Assembly (NCBI GenBank): GCA_033439685.1
Contig: JAUEDM010000003.1
Coordinates: forward strand, 3,192,001 to 3,256,000
Direction: 5' to 3'
DNA from: Apodospora peruviana
Lineage: Eukaryota; Ascomycota; Sordariomycetes; Sordariales; Lasiosphaeriaceae
DNA length: 64,000 nucleotides
The translations under genes were made by a program, and so were the position numbers. Positions 54,835-64,000 of this stretch are shown here, piece by piece (position 1 is the first letter of the stretch; every line of letters starts with the position of its first letter). The notes beneath the pieces were generated by a model that worked only from the letters and a program-made list of their open reading frames with translations, ran no database searches and was not told the origin of the DNA.

Positions 54835-56940
54835 TGCGAAAGATGATCACGGGCCTGAGGGTAGGTAAGAGGGGAACATGCCTCCGTGGCATGAATATTA
54901 AATATGCAGGAGGTGGTAAGACAATGGAACTCTGGACCCTGAGAAGATTCGGACCCTTAATGTGAGATCCCGAAGCACTTAATATACATGAACAGGTCTG
55001 AGAAGATAGGTCTGCAATATGGACGTTTGAAGACCTTTTCGGGCACGGCCTGTGTTGATAGTGATCATCCCCACTGCATCTGATAGCTTCGGCTTTTAGA
55101 GGCACGGTATCTGCATCTCTGCAAAGGCCATGAAGCTAGTAAATTGATATGTTGTGAAGGGGGTGTGGGTATGGTAGCCGTGCGAGGATGTCTCGTCCGT
55201 AGCTTCTCGCCCATGGACTGCAAGCACTGCACACCAGGCCAGAAGCGTCGTGACTCATCACCTTGAAGGGGTGCCACAAAGCACCAGACCTCAAGGACAG
55301 CTTCACCAGCTCCACAAAAGAGTCTCAGACAACACACGGGCGAATTGGATCGATCAACACTGGGCTCGACGAGATTGCAATGCCTGGGCAGCCACTGTAT
55401 TGACAGACGCCAGGTCACAGCTAGTAAGACTCGCCAAGAACATCAACTTTGTATTGGGAGTTGACACAAAGTAGTGAGTTGTAGTCGAGGCCTTATGGTC
55501 TTGATGGTTAGCGTTTACAACGTCCTTTTCCTGGGTCGGAAAGATCGCTCTTGGCCCTTATCGGATTGTTCTCTGTGCGAAGCAAACATCCAGATCCATC
55601 TCATCTGGCATTAACAGTTACCGGATCAAACCGATTATCGTGCTGAAGAACCAAACCAGTCTAGGTGGTGGTGGCCTGGCAGCGGATGTTCTTGGCCGCT
55701 GAATCTTCTCAACGGGACGATGGCCTAGGTTGCGGCCGTTGCTCGTCTTGCTCCTTTGAATTGCAGGTGTATCTGCATTCAGATTTTTCAAGAGATGTCG
55801 TCTTAGCCTAGCCTGTGTCTTGCAGGTGCGCCACCAAAAGCATGGTGCCACTAGACTCGTCAACTTATTCATGGCTGGGCTTATTCCGTTGGTTGTTCGC
55901 CCGTCTCACTCTTCCAGAGAGAGAGGCACAAGAGGGTACCTTATGTTCAGCCGGCGACCTTGGAATTTGGTATGCCATGTCTAAACAGCAGCCGCGCATC
56001 GATGCTCTGAACTAATAGAAGCACATAGGGCTGCTAAGTTACCACTGCCTTTATTATCGTGGCCGACAATTAATCAATATGGGCGTGGTGAGAGAGTAAG
56101 GTAGGTGAACAACGTCGGCCATGGCAGGAGAAAGAAGGAGGGGGGACAACTGTCAATACCGAGTGCCTGGAACACGACAATGAGCCATAAACTCGATACG
56201 TGCATAGACAACACGGCACCACAACGCCTCAATGCAGCTCGTTCTTTTGCGAGTTAGTTGGCATTATCTCTTTTGCCATTCGCTTCGCTAACGAGCTGAA
56301 CAGGCTGGCGTGGTGGACGCAAGGGATGGTGCAGGTGAAACAATAGGGAGGTCCCCGGGTACTACAGCTGTCTCGTCATGATGCAAAATGCAAGTGTTGT
56401 AGGAGTGAAATGAGATATGACAGAAACCCAAACTATCAGCTCAGCTCACAGCTTGGCCAGAAGTCCTGCAAGTTCAACAATTCTCCACACTGGTACTATA
56501 AAGGAAAGGAAGGTGCAGATGTGGCGGAACCAGACACGGCAGAGTGGCCCGGGGGTGACTCGATGACGGATTTGCACCTTCCGGACCAGTTGATTCGAAT
56601 GGTGTTGACGCCACGGGCTGAAGGAGCGACGCAACAAGGCCGTATCGGTCGAGGACACTTGCTGGATCTGGTGGAACTGGAACTCCCGGGCCCTCGTGTG
56701 TGGCCCAGGGCAGGCGCGGAGATGTTTCCGGGTTGTCTTACGGAGCAAAGAGAACGACCCGACCTTTTCGGACATTTTCCTTTGGCAGCGGTACCCAACT
56801 GTACCACGTAACACCCGACCGAGCCAGCCATTTTCAACCACAACATCCAAATTTTGAGCAGACGATGCCTCCATACCAATGAACACCAGTGACACTCTAT
56901 GCCCTTCTATCCCTCATATCAAATTCAATCAAGAGCCAGC
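54835..56940. other. 2.1-kb intergenic region between pseudogene and tau55-like gene
   Basis: It holds the former promoter of the pseudogene and the 3' flank of the tau55-like gene. ORFs at 55250-55474 and 55618-55872 have no recognisable features. No repeat family or RNA gene is seen. Confidence 0.5.
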
Positions 56941-58289
56941 CTAGAGATGAGGACCACCGGGCTCTTTCGGCCGGGTTCTCGGCCCCTTCTTCTTACCCTC
57001 CACTACGACGCCCAGCTGAATCCCGGCGTCGAGAATGCTTTTATCAACACTTGCAAAGGACTCGTCTCCAGCAAACCGCCTGCCTCATAGGGTCAGTCCA
57101 AGCACTCGCATATGGGGGCTGCTTCAAAAAGCTTCATGTCTCACTCACCATCCTCTTTCCTCACCACCAGAAAGATGTGAACAGTCGCTGTTCAACTCAC
57201 AGTCCCACCCCCCAGCAACCCCTCGGCCACATCTCCAATGTGGACCCCGAAACGGCTCGTCCTTGGTCCGGGGATCTGCATGTCGTGCAGCGGTGGTTTC
57301 GGTAGCAGTTGTTGTCATGGCCACAGCCTTGGCATCTTGCTCCTTTCGGCCGACTCCTGCTGCAGAAACCACCGTCTTCACACTGCTCTTGGACGCGGCG
57401 CCACCTGCTTCTTCTGGCCCTGTCTGCCTTCGACGATAGATGCTCAGGCCGCATGTAAAAGCTCGAAAGTCCTCAACCTCGATGTTTTCGGGCATGGCTC
57501 CCGTTAGGACTCGCCCCAATGCAATGACGACGGCAGCGTGTGAGCAGAGAAGCACGGCTCGAACCCCATCTCGATCACATTCTGAGATCAAGGCCTCCAT
57601 CGTCGCTGCCACTCGGTTATGCAATTCATCAATACTCTCCCCCATTCGCGTCGGTACCACAGCTGGTTTGTAATCCGGGCTGAGTAAAGCGGGGAACAGA
57701 GACCTGAGTACCTCGGGGGCTGCCGGAATAGGATGCTCGAACGGTGCTGAACCATACCATTCGCCTAGTCCTGTCTCTCCTCGTACCCTCGTGATGCTAG
57801 CCTCCTCTGAGGAGACGTTTGCCTGAGCAGCGTCCTTCAGTCTACCCCTGGCCAAAGCCTTCCGCACGAACGGCTCGATCGTCTGTAAGCAGCGGTAGTA
57901 AGGACTAGAGTAGATCCTCTCAATGGGAGGATCTGTTACGAGGAGACGCTCGCCCAGCTCTCTTGCCTGGTCAACGCCGTGGGCCGTGAGAGCTGGATCA
58001 GCGGCTATGCCCGTTGGGCTTTTGAGCATGGCCGTGTAGTTGCCTGATGAAGGATCGACCAGCCAGTTGGAGCGAAACTGATTGCCATGTCAGTCTGGTA
58101 TTTGACAGCGTGACCACAGCTGTCCGCATCATTCGGAGACTCCCCAACACGACCACAACATGTCCGGGCGCAAGCTTGGCAGATGGACCTGTCGCGCCTC
58201 CCCATCGTCGATCGACTTCAGAGGGCCCAATGAAACGGAGGTAGTTCACTTACCCCATGGCGCGTCACGTAGATGAACTCTAGCGGCAT
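56941..58289 (-). CDS. Histidine phosphatase family protein related to TFIIIC tau55 (Tfc7)
   Basis: Three exons on the minus strand: 58289-58254, 58077-57149 and 57079-56941, giving 367 aa. Exon 1 encodes only 12 residues, MPLEFIYVTRHG, with the catalytic histidine of the RHG motif; exon 2 continues FRSNWLVDPSSGNY. Other active-site parts are YSSPYYRCLQTI, GETGLGEWYG and LLCSHAAVVIALGRVLTG with the second histidine. The C-terminal GRGVAGGWDCELNSDCSHLSGG, EERGWRFAGDESF is typical of the fungal Tfc7/YNL108C group; Tfc7 is the tau55 subunit of TFIIIC, which recruits Pol III to tRNA genes. Whether this protein is the TFIIIC subunit or a free phosphatase paralogue cannot be decided. The last intron acceptor was placed at GGCAG because it alone restores WRFAGDESF. 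Confidence 0.88.
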
Positions 58290-59251
58290 AGTTGCCTGGA
58301 TATAAGAAGACAGTTATGTTTCAAGGCGTGACGCGGGGTGTCCAATTCGGGGACGCTCTCAGGCACACTTTGAATATTTTTTGGAGAGGACTTAAAGTCA
58401 ACAACCGTTTCTTTGACTTGCATTGGTGTTGTCGTGTTGTCGGCCCAACCCATATACCCCTGATCCCCTAGCCCCGATCAGATGGTGCGCCTTGGCGTGA
58501 ACTAAGAAAATATAAAGAGGTACAAGTCCTGCAATTACAATTTACAATAAATAAACGGCCTGTACTCCAAGAGAGTGAGATATGTACCATGTGTGTTAAA
58601 ATGATTGATTGCCGCCGTTATTTGAAACAATTAAAGAAAAAAATGGCGTTGGTGACGGTTGGTCAGTGTAAATGCTCCGATCTCTGATCTGAAGTAATCC
58701 AAGTTGGACAAATGAATGCGGGGGAGCTCTTATTATTAGTCTGAAATCTACTAAAAAGCAACCACGAAGCACCACGATCGACGTTGGCTGGATCCTTGAC
58801 CGTTCTTGTTCTTCGGTACGGATTACACAAGTGATCGACACCCAGCGTTTTGCTTATTATTCATGTCCTTGGTCGAAAAAAAGGGGTTTGGTGTAATATT
58901 ACTTGATAATGAGTAAACATCGTCTACAAACCGGCCTGACTACATAATATGATAATATTTCATGTTTTATCTTCCCCTGTTTTCCACCCAGGGTGAACTG
59001 ATCGCACCAAATCTCACACTCGTCTACTCAAGCACTGATGAGGACGAGCAAACCACTTTTCGAGCCAAAACAGAAGCTCAGGTCCATTCACGGCCACACC
59101 AGCCAGCCCAACTCCACAGTTTATCATCTACCCAGTCTCACAATCGGGGACCCAACTTCTATCTTCGACAGTTTATGTGGACGGGTTCCCAAACCACACA
59201 CACGCCAGATAGCTTAACAACCCCAGAATGGAATGGATCGAGAGAGTCACC
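58290..59251. other. Intergenic region upstream of the tau55-like gene
   Basis: About 960 AT-rich bp between the tau55-like start and the 3' end of the WGDFE gene. The plus-strand ORF starting at 58962 runs antisense into that gene and is rejected. Nothing else is seen. Confidence 0.55.
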
Positions 59252-61078
59252 TCATCTCTGGCGTAGCTTAACTTCATGCTCCAACCAAAAGTTCCTACAC
59301 GCTCTGTGGCCCCAGAATTCCACCCACCATTCCCCAAAGCTATCCTCGACGTCAAAGTCCACCTTTGCTATTCTCTCATCCCTCTTGAGCCCGCAAATCA
59401 CGCAAGGTTTCGGCGCCGTCACCACATTCGCAGCTGCATGTGCTGAGACATTGAGGCTGAGCTCGGGGATCTTGAGCGGTACACTGCTGCTGCCGTTTGC
59501 AGCACTGTTGGCCGCAGTTACGGCCGACCGTAGACGGCCTACCTGCTGCTTCCACACGGCCATCACCTCGGCGGCTTCGCGGTCCTCGCGGGCCGACTGC
59601 ATCTTGTCGATGCCCGCGAGCTTCATGCCGCCTTTCCCGCCTGTCGCAGCGGAGATGGCCATGCCCTGCAGGAGGAACTTGTCGCGATGCCAACGCAGCT
59701 TGCGTCCGGCCATGATCCGCGCCGCGACCGTGGCAAGCGCGAGGTGGCCGCGGAGGAAGATGAGGGTCGCGGCGTTGGACGCGACGAGTTGTTGACTCGA
59801 CGCCGGCAGAGAGCTGATCGGCTTGAGGAGCGAGGTCGTGGCGAGGTCGAGTAGCTGTGGGAAGATAGAGAGCAGCACGGAAGGCGGCGGGATGTTGGTC
59901 GGTGGCGGACCGACAGGTCCTTCAGATAATGAGATATTTGCTGTGGCTTTCGTAACGGCTGCCAATTTCCCAAGCACCTCTTGCTCTTTCGACGTCGGCT
60001 TTGGAGCAGCAGCGGGTTTGGTGTCCTCTGGAAGGTCCTCGAATTCAGGCCAATCATTCTCGAACTCGTCGTCAATGACCGGCCAAGCTGTTACCGGCGT
60101 AGGAGACTGGGGTTGCTTGACCTCTATGGGGAACTCCGAGGCTTGGGGTGTCTTGACTTTTAGCTCTTTCATCGGGTCAGGCTTCCGATTCTGAAAGGAT
60201 CCGTATGGGGACTTGGGCGCCTGAGGGTAAAGCGGCCCATTATTGCCCGTTCCAGTTGATTTTGTTAGTGAAATAGTGGGAGGCTGCTTCCTTGGTTCTG
60301 TTGTCGCGTTGATTAACGAATCAGCCAGTAGGTCTACTGGTTTGCTGGGGGCTGACAGGTTCGCCGCGAGTAATCCTCCAACTGCTGAAATAGTTACCGG
60401 AGGTGGAGGCGCTACATCGGTTTCGAAATCGCCAAAATCATCATCATCATCATGCCCCTGAAGTTCAAAATCGGCAGCGTCAAACAAGATATTAGGATCC
60501 GGATTGTGCGCGGGTCTCTGGACAGTAACCTTCTGGACAGGTGCCTCCCAGGATGGCCGTTCTGCCCAGGACTCAAGAGGAGTTGCCGTTGTTCCGACAT
60601 CCACCAATTTGTTAGTAAAGAGGTCAATCGTCGACGCTCGGACAATGCGAGTTCGGGCCGGTTTCGGCTTCGGTTCCGGTACAGCGGGTGGCCGTAATAA
60701 ATCTTCAGGTGCTTCAAAGTCACCCCAGGCATCGTCTTCGTCCTCAGTCTCAGCGGGTTTCTGTGATGATGCACCGTGAAGTCCGGCCAGAGCACCGAGA
60801 TCTCCCCACACATTTGCATTTTGAGGTTGATTTGATTGTACTGCCGACCATGAGCTTACTGGGCTTGCCGTCTGCGCCAAGGTGGGCATCCATGGGGAAG
60901 GTTGCTGTCTGCTGCTCTGCGGCTGGGGAGCAGCGGCCGTACTCGTCGTTGACGACAAGAAGGAGAACGGATCGCTCGGGGCTACCACCGAGGATGATGC
61001 GCCGGACTGTGCCTGGTTCTGTTGCGGAACCGAGGCCGGCGCCGCGCTCTCAAACGCTGCAAAGAGATCAGCGGACAT
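59252..61078 (-). CDS. WGDFE-motif protein, possible AP-1/clathrin accessory factor
   Basis: Single exon, 608 aa, starting MSADLFAAFESA. The N-terminal two thirds are disordered but carry repeated acidic WxxF/FxxF-type motifs: DAWGDFEAPEDLL, DDDFGDFETDV and NDWPEFEDLP. Such motifs bind the gamma-adaptin ear or GGA ear in aftiphilin and in yeast Laa2. A helical block at about residues 390-540 (LLSIFPQLLDLATTSLLKPI, RGHLALATVAARIMAGRKLRWHRD) is followed by a compact C-terminal module CVICGLKRDERIAKV..FGEWWVEFWGHRACRNFW with a CxxC and a later HRAC, possibly metal-binding. I infer a role at the trans-Golgi or endosome, like its neighbour the TBC protein, but have no direct proof. Confidence 0.78.
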   Translation of the reverse strand: MSADLFAAFESAAPASVPQQNQAQSGASSSVVAPSDPFSFLSSTTSTAAAPQPQSSRQQPSPWMPTLAQTASPVSSWSAVQSNQPQNANVWGDLGALAGLHGASSQKPAETEDEDDAWGDFEAPEDLLRPPAVPEPKPKPARTRIVRASTIDLFTNKLVDVGTTATPLESWAERPSWEAPVQKVTVQRPAHNPDPNILFDAADFELQGHDDDDDFGDFETDVAPPPPVTISAVGGLLAANLSAPSKPVDLLADSLINATTEPRKQPPTISLTKSTGTGNNGPLYPQAPKSPYGSFQNRKPDPMKELKVKTPQASEFPIEVKQPQSPTPVTAWPVIDDEFENDWPEFEDLPEDTKPAAAPKPTSKEQEVLGKLAAVTKATANISLSEGPVGPPPTNIPPPSVLLSIFPQLLDLATTSLLKPISSLPASSQQLVASNAATLIFLRGHLALATVAARIMAGRKLRWHRDKFLLQGMAISAATGGKGGMKLAGIDKMQSAREDREAAEVMAVWKQQVGRLRSAVTAANSAANGSSSVPLKIPELSLNVSAHAAANVVTAPKPCVICGLKRDERIAKVDFDVEDSFGEWWVEFWGHRACRNFWLEHEVKLRQR

Positions 61079-61872
61079 GGCGATAGCTTCCTCCGAACGT
61101 CAGGACCGTGCAGGGCATGTCGAAGGAGGACGCGCTTGCGGATCAGGCCGAGGACGTGATCCGCAGATGCGTCGCTGATAGGGCTGACAGGGTTGTCCCT
61201 GGTTTCTGGATCTTGTGGAAGACGAGAATTCGGTGCGAGTATTCAGTACGGAATAGTTGTTCACGGAGAAGGAGTTGACAAATGACTCACACCAGCCCGT
61301 TACAATCCGTGCCGACGATGGCCAGTCCCCGTCTTCCCGAGCATGCGGTGTGGGTTACGAGGCTGAAGGGAATCTGAACTATTGGATATGGAAGACTTCA
61401 GCGGCAAGAACCCCCGGGCACGCGTGTGCTTGACGGAATGCTGGATATCCCGGATGCCCGCTACGGGATTGGGCGACAGATCAAGTGCAGTGGTTAAAGG
61501 CCCCACCAGGCGTCCGTGACGACCCCGGCATCTTCAATGCAGGCCTGCAACTGCACCGCTCTGCTGCATGGATGGAACTTGAACTGCACCCGAACGTCAG
61601 GTCCAATCCCACGAGGTGCCCCTCTTATCCCTCCTGACGGGATTGATTGAACCCACGACTTCATCGCAACATCCTAATCCATGTCAAGCGGGTCTTATTA
61701 AGACACGACTCCCATTTGTTCTACTCAGACACCGGCTCGAGTGACAGGTGGTTGTACCACTATCTTTTGCGCCTTTAAGTTTCCAATGTACTTGCTTTTC
61801 TTCGCGACAACTACAACAAAGGCTCTCTTCAATACTTGGCATGTTGATCGTGCTGAGGGTTCCAAATAAGCA
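61079..61872. other. Divergent intergenic region (WGDFE gene / TBC gene)
   Basis: About 790 bp between two start codons, expected to hold both promoters. Only short ORFs and no recognisable repeat. Confidence 0.55.
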
Positions 61873-64000
61873 ATGATGTGGTCCTTGGCTGAGGCAAAGT
61901 ATTGCATTCGCTACTCTTTTATTTCTGCTCATAACAGTCCGCTGACCAGATTCACTTCTCACCTAGGTCAAGATGGGAGGAGACGGTGAGGAAAAGCGAT
62001 AATATCTCCGAGCTACGACGGGCTGTTAAGTCTAACGGGCCAAAAAGCCCGTGTCAGTCTGGATGCCGGTCTGTCTGTTGGAAGGTCTTCCTACTCTTCA
62101 GGGACACGCCCACCGCGCATTGGTCTGAGATCCTGCGCGAGTCTCGCAACACGTACAGCTCAGTCTGCGCACAGCACCTGAAGTTCATCAAGCATCCGGA
62201 GCAGCTAACCGCACTCTCGGTTGACCCGCTCGCCGATGATCCAGACTCACCATGGGATGTCGTGCGCAGAGATGAGCTCATACGAGCAGAGATATTGCAG
62301 GATGTCCGCAGGTTGCCAGAAGAGCCGTTCTACCACGAAGAGGTCATTCAGACAATGGTTCTCGATATCCTGTTTCTCTATTGCAAGCTGAACCCAGCCG
62401 TGGGTGGCTACCGCCAGGGTATGCACGAAATTTTAGCCCCTATCGTCTACGTTGTGGCCCAGGACGCTATCGACCGCAGTGCCATCGCCACGGACGACCC
62501 AGCGGATCCCACCATGGTTGATATGCTAGACTCGTACTTTATCGAGCACGACTCCTACGCCCTGTTCTCCAAAGTCATGGGATGTGCGAGCACCTTCTAC
62601 GAAGTTGGGACCGACGCTGGGTCGCTGGCCCCTGAGCGGAACACGATTGTCGAAAAGAGCAAGCATATCCACGAAGTCGCCCTCATGAAGATCGACCAGG
62701 AGCTTGCAAATCATCTCAATAACATCGAGGTCTTGCCGCAAATATTTCTCATGTTAGTCGCACCGCTACTCTCCAAGTTGTTCACAGACATGACTAACCA
62801 TTTGCAGCCGCTGGATCCGCCTTCTCTTTGGCAGGGAATTCCCATTCGAGCAGTTATTAGTCTTCTGGGATGCGATCTTTGCGTTTGATCCAGACTTGGA
62901 ACTGATAGATCTCATATGTGTTGCCATGCTGCTCCGTATTCGGTGGACCCTACTTGACGCCGACTATTCTGTCGCCCTCCAGCTGCTGCTGAAATATCCG
63001 GCTCCCCAGCCACCTCACGGCCCACACACATTTGTTGACGATGCCATCTACCTCAGAGACCACTCCAACGCCGCAGGCGGCGGAAACCTAATACTCAAGT
63101 ATACCGGCAAGAGCCCGGCTGCGTCTGTCGCGGCCTCGAGCTCACGTCCCTCGACACCCTCATTCCAGGGCTTCGGGAGTCTGCGGCAACGTACACTAGG
63201 TGCCAAGTCGCCTTTGGCTTCGTCGGCACGACTACTCCAGCAGCAAGGCGTGGAAGCTTTGCTCCAAGGCGCTGCTAAAGGCATGATTGAGCGGGGCGAG
63301 AAACTCGGCCTGAATCAGGCCGTGAGAGATGCGGTGGGCGAGATACGGCGCAATGTGCAAGGTTTCCAAGAGGTTCGGAGCTCTCCGAGAGGAGCTCGTG
63401 ATTTTAGGCCTTCTTTCGACCAGTCGTCACTGACCGTGACATTGATGGAACGGAGAAACCGCCAGCTGGTAGCCATGCTCGATGAATCGGTGACGACCCT
63501 GAGGCTGCTGGTGGCCTCGAAGCTGGAAGGGGACAAGGAGAAACATATTGAAGCAGTGGAGCTTGCTGCAGCCAAAATTCAGTTCGTCAAGGCATCTTTG
63601 GAGGATTCGAGTTTCACTCTTCCCCCAGATGATGACGATGACCTGCCCCCCATACGCGCACTTTCAATATCCACACACGAGATGCGCTCGCCGACGGTCG
63701 CGCTGGATACTACTCCTGTCGTCATGACTTCCTCCGTGGTCGATGAGACGAGGTCTGCACTATCGTCGCGAGGTCCATCTCCGGTCTCGCAACCGAATCC
63801 TCCCGGGCTACCGGCTCTGGTCGAGGAGAATCCGCTAGCGGAGCAGGCGGCACATGACGCCGACGACGCTGACAAGATGGACACCGACCTTCCTGAACAA
63901 AATCCACCGATACAGTCAACACAAGAAACTAACGAGCCCCTGGCCATACCGTCATCATCAACCCCCATATCGGCGCCAGCAATAGCAATAGCAACAGCCA
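61873..64000 (+). CDS. TBC1D5-like Rab GTPase-activating protein (3' end beyond window)
   Basis: Exons 61873-61898, 61967-62752 and 62808 to beyond the window end. The 26-nt first exon (MMWSLAEA, with AA of the next codon) is inferred from the match SRWEETVRKSDNISELRRAV that follows the acceptor; either of two adjacent ATGs may be used. The TBC domain shows CRSVCWKVFLLF, the arginine finger in ILQDVRRLP (IxxDxxR), the glutamine finger in GGYRQGMHEILAPIVY, and RWIRLLFGREFPFEQLLVFWD. TBC1D5 acts on Rab7 and works with retromer at endosomes. The C-terminal part is disordered, with a coiled-coil-like MERRNRQLVAMLDESVTTLR segment and an acidic Pro/Ser tail that is cut by the window edge. Confidence 0.92.

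Noticed and set aside
58962..59795. 277-codon plus-strand ORF
   Set aside because: Most of it is antisense to the conserved C-terminal module of the WGDFE gene.

Overview
The window looks like nuclear chromosome sequence from a filamentous ascomycete, most likely a Sordariomycete close to the Sordariales. The evidence is short introns (about 50-175 bp) with GT..AG ends and CTAAC/CTGAC-like branch points, long low-complexity coding stretches, spacious intergenic DNA, and gene families typical of this group (PacC, Mrh4, Iwr1, Efg1, a GH76 mannanase). No RNA gene, CRISPR array, plasmid-type origin or intact transposon was recognised. The taxonomic call is an inference from gene content and style.

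Layout, left to right: a 3'-truncated DUF1295 membrane protein (-) diverges from DNA topoisomerase III (+). An Stb3/Sin3-binding regulator (+) converges on a SET-domain protein (-). A PHO13-type phosphatase (-) diverges across 3.1 kb from 6-phosphogluconolactonase (+). A secreted GH76 endo-mannanase (-) diverges across 3.3 kb from a proline-rich Cys-cluster protein (+), which is followed by a Ser-rich coiled-coil protein (+). The pH regulator PacC (-) sits below 2.7 kb of upstream DNA. Then come the SEA/GATOR2 subunit Mio/Sea4 (-), the rRNA-processing factor Efg1 (+), a double dsRBD-like protein (+), the mitochondrial helicase Mrh4 (-), a CBM48 (AMPK-glycogen-binding) protein with a C-terminal membrane anchor (-), and the Pol II import factor Iwr1 (+). 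The right end holds a decayed gene (-), a Tfc7/tau55-like histidine phosphatase (-), a WGDFE-motif trafficking-like protein (-) and the 5' part of a TBC1D5-like Rab GAP (+). Most genes were rebuilt by joining exons; every proposed junction keeps the frame.

Most of the window is ordinary housekeeping content. The strongest non-coding signal is upstream of pacC: 23 matches to the PacC core site (GCCARG, either strand) between 34554 and 36356, mostly in clusters with 7-13 bp spacing and including a perfect 37-bp palindrome. This suggests strong autoregulation by the PacC protein encoded next to it. The second is a multi-lesion pseudogene at 53421-54834, in which three inferred nonsense changes all fit CpA-to-TpA (RIP-type) mutation. 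Two functional links between genes in the window are also possible: PHO13 and 6-phosphogluconolactonase act around the same pathway, and an RRPE-like AAAATTTT box lies upstream of EFG1 while a homologue of the RRPE-binding factor Stb3 is encoded at 7217.
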